The position numbers were made by a program, and so were the translations under genes. A DNA stretch of 64,000 bases, taken from NCBI GenBank assembly GCA_018806985.1, contig JADANN010000256.1, positions 1,339,501 to 1,403,500 on the forward strand, given 5' to 3'. The notes under the pieces are model-generated. The model worked only from the letters and a program-made list of their open reading frames with translations. It ran no database searches and was not told where the DNA came from. Below are positions 24,401 to 36,685 of this stretch, piece by piece. How positions within the stretch are numbered: the stretch's first letter is position 1; each line of letters starts with the position of its first letter. This DNA is from Angiostrongylus vasorum (taxonomy: Eukaryota; Nematoda; Chromadorea; Rhabditida; Metastrongylidae).

Positions 24401-27400
24401 TTGAATGAGCCGATCGTATTCTTCGTCGATGTTATCGACAACGGCATCTTTCCAACAGCCGACTAACGAATTGAATAAGTCCCAGTTTGTGGTGGTTCTG
24501 GGACTTCGGTTTTTGAATTTAGCTGCTTTTTCTCCGTTCCGCGAGAAATATTTTCTTGCACGAAGGAGATGGTGGTGTGATCCCGTGTAGAATTTTGGGA
24601 CAACAGAGACATCGGTTAGGCACAACCTTCTATTTACCATGATGTGGTGTATTTCGTTATGGTACTCTCCACTGGGAGACTCCCACGTTCAGCGCTGAGG
24701 GTGGGGGCTTCTGAATTGTGAGTTACCATGGATTGTCTTGGTCGCCGTGATAAACTCAGACAGCCGTTCACCCTGTTCGTCCCATTCTAATCCGTGGATC
24801 TCAACGTGACGTTCTTCAGACGTTCTTCTTGGTCCAATCTTGGCGTTGAAATCTCCAATGATGACCTTGAAGAATGTATGGTCTTCTCTGCAGAACTTGT
24901 CCATATAGAATGCTTCGACTTCCTCTTCGTCATAGTTTGATGTCGGCGTATAAACGACGAAGACTGCCAAAGCCGGAATTGATCCACATCTTTTTAATGG
25001 TAAACGTCCAATTCGGGTTGTCAGTTGCTCGAATGAATCGATGTTCATGGACAATCTCGTGTTGAAGAGAACGCCGACGCCGCGAACTCCTCTACTGTCG
25101 CATGCTCCGAGCAACAGTTCTTCTCCGGTGTCATAGACGGCGTTGAATTGGTGGCGTCGTCTCGTCTTGGCCAGGCCGATAACGTCGTACCTTATTCTTC
25201 TTGCTTGGAGTAAATCTTGTCTCGAAGACTCGGATGCAAGTGTACGTGCATTGTAGATACAGATTGTCACCTTAGTTCCTTGCAATCCACGCAGCTTCCA
25301 TTGGCCTTGAGATTTCGAGCAGCCTCTCCGTACTCGTCCTACCCAACGCTGCCGAATCGGGGGGCTCTTTCGAGGTCAGGGGAATGAGGCCCGTTTTTTT
25401 TTGCTGTTTTTAGCTTTTTTGATACCCACGTATAGCTTGCTGGGCTCCGAACGTGGGGGGCTGGATATACACACGGTTACCATGCCAGGCTCTCCCAAAG
25501 TGGGCATGAAGCTTATTTGTTGGAGGCACTCCTAACCGCTTCCCATATACTTTCCTGTCACTTGATTGCAGGCTTTTGGCCGAATTGACTCGTAGAATAC
25601 AATTTGCACAAACTAGAACGCACCCACACACGCGTGCATGAATACGCCCCGTAAATGCAGAAAGTATGTGCCAAATCGGCGCAGCATAAACAGGGAATCC
25701 GTCCCCTGGATCCACCAGCGTCTCACGGAAGCAAAGGCCACTTTTGGTCCTCGAATAACCCCCTATCTGCCACCTGGGGAACGCGCTACGTTGCCTCGCG
25801 ACTAACCGGCTCGAGATCCCTCATGCGAGGGAGATCCGTGGAAATATTGGAAATCTAACAATTAACGAGAACAACATTCTGATATACTCCGAAAAGTATT
25901 TTTCGGTGTTTTAAGTTCCTACTTACTGACCAATTTTTTTTCACGGCAGGATAAAATGATAACAAAGCTCTCGGCGTTGATCAATCCCTGAGGGATGCGC
26001 TATGCATTTGACTTCATTAAGTATCGTTGGAGATGATTTAATGCATATCTGGCCTTTACAGTGACTCGCGGTGGCTTAGCGATGTATCGAGCCAGTGCTG
26101 CTATCCTTCCAGGCAAGTCTGGCACCAATTTGTCGACATCCGAAGGGTGGAGACCTTGGTGGGCCATGGGCGCAGAGACCGATTCCACGTTTGTGTTGCA
26201 GGGCGCCTCCAACCACTGCGCCACACGCACCCTCATGGCAGGATATTATGTCGGAATACAACCACAAGGAGGTTGCGATGTTCCGAGTTTTGGTCATATT
26301 CGTACTTAATATAATGCTTTGCCAAGAAGAAAAGATAAGCAGGAAATCAAAGTCAAAACATTGTGATTTCGACTGCAGCTTCAAATTGACTGGGTTCAAT
26401 GCCGATCTGAGTTTTTTCACCAAACTATTCCTGTAGATCGGCGCTTGCTTATAGCACCATTAAGAAGAAAATTGGCTAAAAAGCAAAACAAAGTCGCAGT
26501 TGGTGCAGTGAATAAAACGTGAGCCCAAGAAGGGGGTAAACGGGAGTTCGAAGTGCACTTGAAGTATTTTTTAATCCAATAAATCAGAACAAACTATAGA
26601 ACGAACGAATAACGGATGTATGAAGAGAACGTAGAGTGCAACAGGATGTAAGTCCCGTCTGGCGGCTCTACCACCTATATAATGGGCGGGTATGCGTCAG
26701 GTAAAAGCCAATCGGCTATATTTGTAGCCGTAGACGTTTTAAAAATCACAGTATGACACTCGTATAAGTCACCTTAGTCGACGAAAGCCACTACCATAGA
26801 TGAGTATCGCGAAGCTAGATGAGCACTGCGGTGTGAGCACGCCTCATTAATGCGGTGTTCACTGAAGAAAATCCGTCTTGGTACGACTACAAAAATGCCA
26901 CAACGAGATGCTGAACAACTATGGACCACTCACTCGGATCATCGGCTCTGATGAAACTGAAGACGTCGAAACGCTAGTCGAATAAATCTATTTAACAACC
27001 TCGTGTAAGCTCAACAACTTAAATATATGTTGAAATCAATCCATTTTAGCCGATCTGCCACCTCCTCACATAAGAATTATACACACCTTCCCATTATTAG
27101 CAAAGTCAAAACATCAGTCTGGCGTATGGCGCGAGGTCATGCGTGATCACAAGGCACTCCTCCTAGCACCTCATTCTTTGATTTTTAGAACTTATCCAGA
27201 ACGCTTCAAGAGTTTTTTTTGCACTGATTTCTTAGATTCCTTCGCGAAGAGAGATACTTCAAAATCTTCTCCGTTATCATTCCATACCCCATGCGTGGCT
27301 GGTAGAATATTTTGCTTGGCTTTTAGTCTGTCTACGCGCTCTTTTATACGGACGCAAATTTTCACCGACGTATTCATGCACAAATACTTTACAAGAAATC

Positions 27401-30400
27401 AGATATGTTAATCGAACAGAACAGTGAATTGTTCATCACGTTATTCTTCCAGGTTCCTTATAAAGAATTCTAACTTTCGCGTCGGTTATCTTGTTCCTGT
27501 TCGATTAACACCTCGTGGGACACAGTCGCTAAAGGCCGTTGTCCTATTGATCTCGTTAAGATGCATCACGCACACTACTGTCTTAATTTTCGACAGTTAG
27601 GCTGCATAGTAGCAATTCTCTTTGTGGTTACGGAAGTCACGACTTCGGATTCCTCTCTCAATTGAATGACATCGCCCTTTCGACTGCGGGTTCAATAGCG
27701 AGGAATGACCTTTTCTTCTGCTTGAGTAGCATCCAGGTTTCCGACGTGTATGTTAAAGCAGAAAGAAGAGTAGATTCGAAAAGGTGGGCAGGTAATCGGC
27801 TGTTCCCTGTGCTCGTCAGATTTTCAATGCTCCTGAAATATTCCAATGCTTACTCTTACTCAGCTCTAGGGCTTATTCAGTCCGTTAAGCATTAATGGGC
27901 CACCGTAAACAAAGCCATTTTTACCACGGCTTCCTTCAAAATCGGTCAAACACCAATCTTTCTGCAAAAATTATCGAAATCAGCTACCGTTCGCTCCGCA
28001 TGGCCAATTATTGGTGTCATAAGAATAGTATCATCAACAAGTCGAAGATGGTGTAATTGCCGACCACTGATATTGCTTCCCTAGTTGTCCTATTCCAATT
28101 TTCCCATGAGATTCTCGAGGATAGCCGCAAATAATTTGCCTAGATGGTGTAATCTTGTTGAACCCCTCTTTCTACCTAGACAAAAATATCGCTATACAGT
28201 GGTCATATTCCAGATGTGAAGTTTTTATATAGCTCATGTAAGATCTTCATAAAGCCAGCAGCGACGCCCCGGCTATCGAGAGCGTCCGTGACCGGTTCCA
28301 TCGTGACTAAGTCAAATGCCTCCTTGAAGTCAATGGAAAGCGGAACAGAACGGTCTTTTGTACCTCTTTATACTGAAATGAGCTTAGTTATCGTGTGGAT
28401 GTTATAGACGAAACACAGCAGTCAGATTAGCCGGTAGTTAATCATGTCGCAAAAGTTTCCCCTCCTGCGCAAAAACCCGACTTCCTGGAATTCTGTTGAT
28501 TAGGAGCCTCGTACCCGGACAGGTTTTCAAGCGTATCGACAAGGATTGACGGAAGTTTCCTCATATTTTTGGATGTGACATTGGATGGATGCGGTTCCTT
28601 AGGGAAAAAAAAATGGCAAGTCGCATTTCGAAAGACAGAACCGCTGAGGCCAATTAACAAGTTTACCTGATTTCATATGCAGATAGGATGAAGTGATTGT
28701 TGAAAAGATCTAAGTATAAGTCATGGACGACTTTCTCCACTGCTTTTCTGCAAACAGTATCTGTTCTGCCAGGGAACCGGTGCATTATTAGCATGGTCTT
28801 GCAATCTGTGAGGATGCTGCAGATGGTTTTCTCAACCCTCCCCTCTAAAAGCTTTTCTATCACATTCGTGAAAAGTTTAATAAATTCGGACATGACTTAG
28901 TCACTGTCTATGCCTCTAATTCGTGTTGGCGCATCACTCAAGTGCACCTGGAAACGAGCGTTTCTCGTTGGCTTTCAAACTCCCTGCTTTTTTAGCACTA
29001 GCAAGAACATGTTAAATAACATGGTCGTATTCTTTAAGAGTTGTCGATGAGGACATTTTCCTAAAAGCCGACTAATCAGAACAATTCTTAATTCACGACT
29101 GCTTTAGGATTTCAACCCTTAAACTTTACTTTCTCCCTTTTCTTCAAGAAAATAAACGCTGCGCGATAAAGACGATGGACAAATCTTACGTAAACTTCTT
29201 GGACAATAGTGATGTCACTTAGACAAAACCAACGGTTTACTGTGATGCATCAATTTTCTGTATGAAAGACAATTAATCATCACGGAATCCATGTTGGACG
29301 CCGTGGAGTGGAGAACCATCTTAGTACACACCTCATTTGAAACTCGCTATCCTCGAAAACACCTCCAGTGGCAGACTTTGCAGCATGATGAACAACCCCT
29401 TTCCAAAAAGCATTTTTCGTATTTCACTAAAAGATATAAGAAATTTTGAGAATACTTTTTTAGGAGTTAACATATTGCGCAGCATGTTTGACAACCTATC
29501 GACTGAATACAAAAAGGAGATCAAAGAAATGCGGCAAAATAAAGGTGTGGGAAGAAAATGAGTGTATACCAATTCACTATAGACTATAAGTGATGATTAA
29601 AGACGGATACGTTTCGTAGCAGTGGGATAAATCCGTGCGGTGAAGTTCTCCTTGCAACGAGTTCTTAAATTACAAAAAACAACAATAAGCAAACTATATA
29701 CCTTTGATGTACAGGATGAACACATAAAGCAGTGTTTGTTCGTACTTGAAACGTACTTTTCACAAAACTCGCAAAACCTGCAGAGATAGCTAAAAAAATA
29801 TGTGGCATATTTTCTTTTGTCTTCCACAAGGAATGCACTCACTTGTAACCTTTAACATTTGATAAGTCAAAAACATCTGCTTTCAAATTCGTGAAACACC
29901 TGACGATGGTTTTCGACGCATTTGAAAATAGCTTGTGGTTCTCGTAAGTTATCTGAAAAGTATAATAATGTTGTAAAGTATCAGATCATCCCTTTCCAGT
30001 CTCTTCAGAAATGTTTTACTTACCCGATAGTCGCTCATCCAATAATCTTTGTAACTTCGCAAAACATGTTTACCGGCAAACATCGGAATGACTATGCAAC
30101 CATAAAATGTGGCCGGATTACCATCACTAAATAGTCAGAAAACTAACATGTCAAGTACTTACAAAAAATATTTGAAATGTTCTTGCAATTATTTACCCTG
30201 GGCGCGTGAAGCCCAGTGGTCTGAGGTGCCCTGCAATACACATGGGATCGTTTCGATTATTGCCCCAGGCTCACCAAGCCTTTCGTCCCTCCGGGGTCTG
30301 CAAATTGGTACCAGGCTTGTCTGGGAGGATAGCAGCACTGGCTCGATACATGAGTTCGCAACCGCGAGTCATTGTAAAGGCTAGATATGCATTCAATCAA

Positions 30401-33400
30401 TTCCAAACAATGCTTAACGAAGTCTAATGCGTGGCGCATCCCAAAGGGATTTGATCAACGCCAAGAGCCTTATGCTTTATCCTTTTAATTATTTGCCCTG
30501 ATGTGCTGAATTTGTTTCACACAGTGGGAGCTCGTTCGCATGTATGAAAAGCATTTGGATATGTATGTGAAAGTATCCATTTTTTTCATTAAAAAATTTT
30601 TTTTCTCTTTGAATGCAACCACTTTTCTACGGTATACGCTCAACGCTGAACTTCTGCTAAAACTGATAAACGAAGTAAGGAGTGATTCGAAGCCCAGCAA
30701 ACGTAGATACTATTCAAAATGATAAACTAGATCATGAAATCGTCTTTGAATCGGCTTTTCCTTTAACAAGTGAAGAAAATGAGTCCACAAAGTAAATGTT
30801 AGGTAACTAGTAGGCCTCTTCAGCTGGTGAGACAAAAAAAGCGATCAAATGATTGAGCCTGTACTAAGTAACACCTGACAAATGCCGAAGTCGGACACAA
30901 CCCAGACATACCACCTGCAACGACGTTCGTAACTTCGACAAGCGAGAAGATAACTACAGTTGCACCCATTCTGCGGAACTAGGCAACAACTGTACACTGA
31001 CACTCCGTGAGTAATGTCATCTTTCTAGCCAAATTCTTATTGCTGCGAGATCAGACTACCAACACAGGGTGAGCTCGTCTGAATGCGAAAAAAATTGGAA
31101 GGCATGTGATTCTGTTTCATCTCCCATTTAGATACTACGAATAACTTACCCATAATCTATTCGCGATGATAACAGTCATGTTTGAGAGCGCCGGAAGATA
31201 GGCATCGTTGCAAATGTGATAATACTAGTAAATATTTGTTCGTAAGAAACCAACTCTTTTTACCAATTTGTTAACACTAGAGAGATGGCCAAGTTCTGAT
31301 TCTCCTTGACGGTAAACTGTTTAGTGGCAGTGAACGCTTGACATGCACCCCTTCTATTTTATGCAAACACTCTTCTAGCACGTTACCCAAAACTTCTAGA
31401 TTTTTGACATCGAAGGAAATACCAGTTGAAACAGAACACTCGGATACGTTTTTAACGAATTAAGAGGTGAAAAAGAATCACAAACCGGGAATTTTGATGG
31501 CGTTGCTTCAAGGCGTCTACTGTTCTCAATAAAGGATTCAGAAATACTCCAAATGGTGGGTCACACACAAGCAGAACACTTGAGCACTCCTTAATAACAG
31601 ATAGTCATAGTGGAAACTTTAACCACTGCAGAAATATGGAACTGGGAGCAATATCCATTCCCAAAAGAACGCTGAAAAACCACCGATTTGATAAGTTAGC
31701 CAGTACCGCGAAAAAGCTGTGAAGCTCTTCTGAAGACCTTTCATCGTAGAAATGGTCAACGAGCATGCTATATTGGCCAAACTGGTGGGCAGGGAAAAAA
31801 CTGAGCCTGAAATCCTAATAAAAGACGAGCATTAATGAATGGCATGACGTTAAACTGCTAGTTACATTCTTTTTTGGGTAAATATGCATATATAGATGTG
31901 CACGTACATGTAGATATATAGCTTTGTTTTCAAAGTTCACAGATCTACAACCACAACGATGCTGTGATGTTCACAAAATTTGGACCCCGTGCCAGATCGA
32001 ACCATGATTTCCCTTTACGGAGGATCGCGCATTACACATTGCGCCACGGGCCCCCTTGGTCCATGTTTCTCTCAACTCGTTTTCTACCTAACACTGCTAT
32101 CATCAATCACCTGTCAGATGGATAGTAGGCAGAAAATAAAAGGTTAACCCACGAATCTCTTATCGTAATCAAGAAGAAAAAGTCGACGATCCGCAGTTTC
32201 CCGTCTCAATTCTTCAAAAAGCTGAAAACACAGAGAACAATATAACTCATAGTTCCTTCCTAGTTCAACACCTTCCAGGAATATATGAAAGAGAAATAAA
32301 ACACAAATTTGCCTATAAAGCCAAAATATTGTCTCACTCTAGGTGTTCCAAGACAGAGTACACCCTCAATTTGTGATCGCCGCACCACATTTTTAAGAAC
32401 GCTGAGGGACTCATCGGAAAAGTAGAATTGCTAAATGATAACGATAACAGTACCGACAATAGTTTAAGAACACCCGAAAAAATAAAACTGAACAAAAACT
32501 AACTGCTTCACCACTCTGAGATTCTTTCGCTGCTAAAAGTCTCGTCGGAGCTCTAAGTCGTGCTCTGGAAACGATTTCGGATGGACATTTGTGTTTCACT
32601 GCAAACACGTCGATGCATTTATGACAAAAGACCAGCACCGTGGAAGGCGGGATTTCTTGCAGCCTAAAAGTACAACACTCTCAGTCTGCTGTTCATCAAC
32701 AGAAGCAGCGAAGCACTAATTAAAAACGACTCGTCTAAGCATTCGTGGCCTAGTATAACAGCAATGGTTATGCACTCACGATATTTTAATACTACTCTTG
32801 CCAGATGGACGCATGTGGCTCAGTGGTCCGAGGCGCCGTGCAACACACATGGGATCGATCCCCGTGCCTCTGGCCCACCAAGCTTTCCATCCCTCCGGGG
32901 CTAGCAAATTGGTACCAGAGTTGCCTGGGAGGATAAATGCACTGGCTCGATAGATCGGCAGGCCACAGCGAGTCATCGTGATGGCCAGATATGCATTCAA
33001 TCACCTCCAAACGATGCTTGAAGTCGAATGCATGGCGCATCCCTCGGGGATTGAGCAACGTCCAGAGCTTTATCCTTTACTTATTTACTCTTGCCAGAGA
33101 TGTTTTTTGATTATAGAAGCAGCAGTGGTATAGGCGCCATGAAGTCTATTCATTTATTTTTGGGTGTTTCAGACATGATGCTAACTCTTCAATATTGCGA
33201 CACCCATTAGATACCAACCGTAGATAGAGATAGGGACAGAGATATTTTTTAAAAAAAATGCTTTTCCAATGAACCACAACTGCAGGTACTGCTGGAAACT
33301 CAAGGGGAATTCAATATCCAGAAGAAAGCGCGCAGTCTGACCTTGTTATTAGCATGTGTTAGCTTTCCGCTAATTTGAAGATCAAAGCAGTAGCCATGAA

Positions 33401-36400
33401 AGTTAAATGTTCAGAGTGTAATCCATTTTCAGCTATATCAGAATAAATTTCTCTTAATCGTTCAGTTTACACGAGGTTGGTATATAAATTTTATTCAGTC
33501 GAAATTTCGACGTCTTTGTTTTCTCCTGAGCCGATGATCCAAATCGATGTCCACACTCGTTCGCCTTCTCGATGTGGTGTCTTCGTTGTCGTATCGATTC
33601 GGACCTCCTTCAGTTGTACAGGATGGTTGTTGACTAATTGTCGACTGATAATGCTTTCTCTTCATATATTAATATTATTGGTAGTATACAGTATTAGTAT
33701 TTGTATCCAGTTTTATAAGGCTTTATGGTTGCTGTTCTCATACCGACTATTGCAGGATGGACTGTCGACATGGAAACAAATCATTATCAGTCAACAATCG
33801 TATTGTATAAAAGAACGCTTCCCGATGAGGTAGCCACATTCGAGCGGTGCGCCACTGAATAAGGTTTGACTCGACACGACGATGGAGACGCCACATCGAG
33901 AAGACGAGCAACTGTGGACCATCGACTCGGATCATCGGATCCGAGGAAGACGAAGACATCGAAATGTTAGCCAAATAGTTGCACATCAACCTTGTGTAAG
34001 CTGAAAAATTCAAAGAAATTTATTGACTATTCACGAATTATGAGATTAAGCGAAGTCGGTTTATCCGAAAATCTCTCAAGTAATGACGCACTCCTGGAGT
34101 GTCTTAAGACTTCTTTTCAATACAGGCATAGTCGACCACGTTTCTTGTCATTTCGCAAATTTCACCGGAAGATGGAGACTTGCGGGAGCGGGAATCATCT
34201 TCGTTCTCTGGAATGCCGCTGGCTTCATCTAGTTGCACTTTGTAAGGACAAGAAGTTGCATCCTGTCTGAAACCAGATTTTCGGATTTGCCGGAAAAAAA
34301 GATTGTCTATGAAGAAACGAACTAATGTGACCTTAAATACAAATTTGCAAACTGAGTGATAGGAATCAAACATCAGAATAAAGCGCTGTTCTAATATGAA
34401 AAGAGTGCTTCGTAGCCCGTTTATAAGAGAGTTGCTGAAACCCTGCGCTTAAAAAACACATTAGATAATACAACCACAAGGACTACAGCCTCAGCTTAAC
34501 TGGATTTAATGCCTATTTCTTACCTGGATTTAATGCCTATTTGTGCTCGTCAGATAATCCCGTTGACAGGTGAATGCTGATGGCAGAGTAAGGTAGAAAT
34601 TTAGCTGAGAGAAAGGTAAAGCAAGGGCCTAGTGGTGTAGTTTGTAACACGCGAGTCTTCGGAAAGGGTAATGGTGATTCGATCAGGCCCGGGATCCAAG
34701 TTTTACGAATGTCTCAGCGTCGTTGTGGTTGTATTTCACATTATACCCTGCCGTGATAAATTTTAGTAGGCAGAGTATAAAAGGGTTAACATCAGACAAT
34801 CTTGTAAAGGAAGTAAAATTTGTTTTCTACGTGAACCTCAGGATTACGAAGTAAGAACCTGTAGATAGCACACGAGAAATATCGTGATCTAACTGTTCCA
34901 TTTTTCTTTTCCTCGAATAATAAACATGGACCTGTAAATACACAATTAGGAGGAAGTAAAAACTTCATTCGTATCGACAAAAAGTTTTGGAACTTTTACT
35001 AATGTACCCTAGAAATCAAGCTGGTGGATAGAAAATACCGAACAATCTTAACAGATGCTGAGATATTTGCAGAACTTCAGATCGCAGGTGTCTGCGGTGA
35101 AGAACGAACGCGCTATTACCTTCTCCGAGGGCTAACGCGTTTACCGTCACTCCATGTGGGCCTTTCGTTTAGCCTTTCTCCTAGGTAGTTTTAATCTTAA
35201 CAGAGTTGAGTGGGCCTTTAGTGTGCGGATCAATCCCATTGCAGGGCACTTCCGACCACTGCGCTACAGGTTAGTCAGACCAAATAATGATATCCAAGTG
35301 TGCACAGTTCCATTAAAGGAAATTCTTCAACCAGAATATCCACGTCCCCTGTAAACAGGACCGAGAATATTTTATACGTCCACAATAGTTCGGTAACTCT
35401 CCTCAATTGTTCTATAGGACTCACACTGGCAATAAGCTTTCGAGGAAATTGTCCATACTTCCGCGAACCATACGCATATTTCTTTTGTGGTGCTGACACG
35501 AACTCTAACCACAGTTTGAAAGGCATAGGCTGAATCCAACTGGTCTTCTACAATCGCAGCACTGTACCTTAATACGCCTGGACGAAAAGTATTTATTTCA
35601 AAAACAAATCCTCTCCTGGATACCGACTGACTTCCTCCAACAGGTGCGGAAACTAAAAGTAACATTTTTTCCACCGAATAATTAAAGTATTCTTGTATAA
35701 AACACGTCCAGGCTCTGAGGAAGGCGAAATCGCCGAAACTTCAGCCATCGACCAACAACACCAACAGCAACAAAAGCAACAACGACAACGACAACGAAGA
35801 CCTATACCAACCTCGCACTGGATCAGCAAGATCAGTTTAAACGACCATATAAATAAATATATCAACTATCATCAACTATCTATGCCGAGGTTTATAGAAA
35901 GTCGATCTTTTGAGTTACTAGTAACACTGATGATTACCCATACATTTGCTTTTTTCTCCCAACGATTTGCCACTTCACTGTTTGGAAGGTGTTCCTGGGT
36001 GTCAGGCTGCATTGTACACCAAGCGAATGAATCCCCTCAGTAGGGTCTCTCAAGTTAAGTAGGAGTCCGCCGTTTTCACAAGGAAGCCCAGCTAAGAGTA
36101 AACCAGTACCAGGGTCCACCACGACCCTGGTACCAAACCAGTTATATGGCGGCAAACTTCCGTCTGACCCACAAAGGTGGCGACGACTGCCTGTGGTCGT
36201 GACCACCTGGAGCAAACTTTGGCTAGGCTGACCTCGGCACTTCAGGGAACCACAGTGGCCAAACCAGCAAAACTCCGAAAAGTGATCACGCTGCTTCCGC
36301 ACAAACAGTGAAGACGGACCATCCATCGTATCCAAATACAAGTATACGCACCCTTTAAGTAAACGTCAACGACTTACCATGCGGACAGTGTGGAACACGG

Positions 36401-36564
36401 TTGTGATCAGCAATTTCTAACACTGTAAATGATCCACGCTCCCGCAACACCGCATCTGAATTGGCGCGACTTCCATGGGTCTCCTTCTTCTTGAAGATTC
36501 CGTTCTTGTTTTTCGGATTAGAAAAGAACGCCTTCCTCCGAACTTTGAATTTCTTCCTTGACAT
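21430..36564 (-). CDS. ZCCHC4: ZCCHC4-type 28S rRNA adenine-N6 methyltransferase, 12 exons
   Basis: Coding exons (minus): 36564-36378, 34931-34859, 34266-about 34111, 32663-32504, 32430-32338, 32221-32153, 31814-31707, 31589-31486, 30126-30024, 29952-29843, 29777-29702, 21600-21481; about 452 aa, phases consistent. Known role: SAM-dependent methylation of one adenine in large-subunit rRNA. Visible landmarks in order are CPHG-PCLLF (N-terminal finger), FCHKC, the SAM-binding LCLGTPR, catalytic DPPFG in exon 8, ITYENHKLF, and the C-terminal Cys/His zinc region [16 protein letters not shown] to [12 protein letters not shown] stop follows LTEKV, with AATAAA at 21435-21430, so the CCHC knuckle found at the human C-terminus is absent. 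The exon 3 donor is the least certain. The last intron (8.1 kb) holds two RTEs. Start choice: TTCAG at 36592-36590, 26 nt before the ATG. Confidence 0.85.
21683..21945. mobile_element. Minimal inverted pair of PLE terminal repeats
   Basis: Left arm (minus) and right arm (plus) match over about 110 bp each with almost no spacer: TTTATTCCGTTAAACCTGACG against CGTCAGCTTGAACGGAATAAA. Hammerhead cores are present but eroded: CTTAAGA in the left arm and TTGAAGA in the right. The arms match those of the large palindrome at 18.1-20.3 kb, with all PLE coding sequence missing. Confidence 0.7.
22432..25385 (-). mobile_element. RTE-type LINE, near full length, dead
   Basis: Minus strand, starting near 25385. 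An APE-type endonuclease (25285-24689) shows CIYNARTL at the N-terminus, then [12 protein letters not shown] linker is at 24640-24242. RT fingers at 24136-23585 show [10 protein letters not shown] and FKKGD, then [10 protein letters not shown]. The palm at 23509-23165 shows VRQGDTISP and FANDIVLI, where the first Asp of the FADD box is Asn. A C-terminal region ([13 protein letters not shown], and RPPTRW in the family) ends at an ACAGGTGATACAGGTG motif near 22440, typical of short repeats at RTE 3' ends. Several frameshifts and stops separate the parts. It lies in the last intron of the ZCCHC4-like gene. Confidence 0.85.
25386..25860 (-). other. Possible RTE 5' extension, uncertain
   Basis: Sequence upstream of the RTE endonuclease contains a T run, and then GC-richer DNA than its surroundings up to about 25850. 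It might be RTE 5' UTR or an older insertion. I found no second copy in the window to decide. Confidence 0.25.
25962..26238 (-). mobile_element. SINE1, well preserved
   Basis: From AAAGCTCTCGGCGTTG at the left to an intact head on the minus strand (A box TGGCGCAGTGG, B box GGAATCGGTCTC). One of the best copies for a consensus. Confidence 0.75.
26870..27015 (+). mobile_element. Solo family 2 hammerhead repeat
   Basis: GGCTCTGATGAAAC, then GACGTCGAAACG, then TAGTCGAATAAATC and CCTCGTGTAAGC. The core is partly eroded and no inverted partner was found. Confidence 0.5.
27105..27420 (-). mobile_element. PLE fragment, endonuclease C-terminus
   Basis: The minus-strand reading (27383-27192) gives CVRIKERV followed by [15 protein letters not shown], matching the end of the GIY-YIG domain and downstream PLE sequence. 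It is interrupted at about 27425 by an RTE copy. Confidence 0.55.
27425..29325 (-). mobile_element. RTE-type LINE, old and degenerate
   Basis: Scattered pieces align in order with the RTE at 22.4-25.4 kb: ALTYTSETW near 27.75 kb, a DDTIL palm box near 28.03 kb (the first Asp is retained), and an [16 protein letters not shown] block near 28.75 kb. There are many stops and indels, and the APE domain was not recognised. Confidence 0.7.
30197..30484 (+). mobile_element. SINE1, well preserved, in a ZCCHC4 intron
   Basis: Head GGGCGCGTGAAGCCCAGTGG, B box GGGATCGTTTCG, body to TATGCTTTATCCTTT. It begins 70 bp upstream (in gene orientation) of the 30126-30024 exon. Confidence 0.75.
31955..32145 (-). 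mobile_element. TRL-related repeat, old
   Basis: Shares the TRL layout: GATGCTGTGATGTTCACAAA, the tRNA-like part read on minus (TGGCGCAATGTG; GGTTCGATCTGG) and a GGCAGAAAATAAAAGGTTAAC end. It abuts the donor of the 32221-32153 ZCCHC4 exon. Confidence 0.45.
32804..33083 (+). mobile_element. SINE1, well preserved
   Basis: A box TGGCTCAGTGG, B box GGGATCGATCCC (close to consensus), body ending GAGCTTTATCCTTTAC. Confidence 0.8.
33468..34010. mobile_element. Family 2 inverted-repeat element with two hammerhead-like ends
   Basis: The left end (minus, about 33470-33605) and right end (plus, about 33870-34005) are inverted copies. ACGAGGTTGGTATATAAA mirrors the CAACCTTGTGTAAGC side, and CGATGTGGTGTCTTCG mirrors GAAGACGCCACATCG. 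Cores: CTCAGGA with GTCGAAATTTC on the left; CCGAGGA with ATCGAAATGTTAGCC on the right. Both CTGA boxes are mutated. The 260 bp middle is itself partly inverted (AATGATTTGTTTCC, GATAATGCTTTCTC) and carries no ORF. Confidence 0.6.
34485..34800 (+). mobile_element. TRL repeat
   Basis: A leader (CAGCCTCAGCTTAACTGG) is partly duplicated locally (CTGGATTTAATGCCTATTT twice). The tRNA-like segment and the CAGAGTATAAAAGGGTTAAC tail follow. Confidence 0.55.
35050..35265 (-). mobile_element. TRL repeat, partial
   Basis: GATGCTGAGATATTTGCAG at the left, B-box-like GAACGAACGCGC on the plus strand, and CTAACGCGTTTACCGTCAC. The right part is diverged. Confidence 0.55.
35272..35652 (-). pseudogene. Unrecognised two-exon gene fragment inside ZCCHC4 intron 1
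   Basis: Two putative exons on the minus strand. Exon a is 35652-35425, entered by TTACTTTTAG and left by a strong GTGAGT donor; it reads [18 protein letters not shown] through [17 protein letters not shown]. Exon b is 35348-35272, entered by TTTACAG, and reads [15 protein letters not shown] to a stop. Phases join exactly (1 + 2) with a Trp across the junction. I do not recognise the family. It lies on the same strand as ZCCHC4 between its exons 1 and 2, flanked by a PLE repeat and a TRL copy. It could be an alternative ZCCHC4 exon pair, a nested gene or a duplicated fragment. Confidence 0.35.
35658..35890 (+). mobile_element. Solo PLE terminal repeat (family 1)
   Basis: TTTTTTCCACCGAATAATTAAAG leads to a hammerhead core, then a CAA-rich tract (35755-35800), then ACCAACCTCGCACTGGATCAGC. 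It matches the terminal repeats near 45.4, 46.1 and 48.4 kb. Confidence 0.65.
35709..35748 (+). ncRNA. Hammerhead core with altered cleavage box
   Basis: GGCT, CTGAGGA, GGCG-AAAT-CGCC hairpin, GAAACTTC, AGCC. The cleavage-site box reads CTTC instead of CGTC, which breaks the short stem III, so it is probably inactive. Stem I (GGCT/AGCC) and stem II are perfect. Confidence 0.6.
35985..36347 (-). repeat. R3 repeat, near full length
   Basis: Reverse-oriented copy starting about 30 bp inside ZCCHC4 intron 1. It contains a perfect 10-bp hairpin stem (GTACCAGGGT / ACCCTGGTAC) around 36095-36125. Confidence 0.7.
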
Positions 36565-36589
36565 GATGAAGTGGACCCTGACGTTCCTG

Positions 36590-36592
36590 CTG
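36590..36592 (-). promoter_or_regulatory. Probable SL2-type trans-splice acceptor of ZCCHC4
   Basis: AAAATTCAG ends here, 26 nt before the ATG and about 95 nt after the SDHD polyadenylation signal. That is the spacing expected between genes of a nematode operon. Confidence 0.5.
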
Positions 36593-36685
36593 AATTTTGC
36601 ATAGCACAGAAATAATTTCATTAACATTTATATAGCGATGACTAGCCCACAACTTTCAGTACTTAAAATCATTCTCGTGACAATA

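Noticed and set aside
22519..24590. Plus-strand ORFs across the RTE
   Set aside because: They are antisense shadows of the RTE coding strand; the same holds at 48.9-50.9 kb.
31150..31224. Possible extra ZCCHC4 exon (acceptor TTTACTAG, donor GGGTAAGT)
   Set aside because: Exon 8 (ending 31486, phase 2) joins directly and in phase to the exon at 30126, which covers the expected protein region. Including this segment would break the frame.
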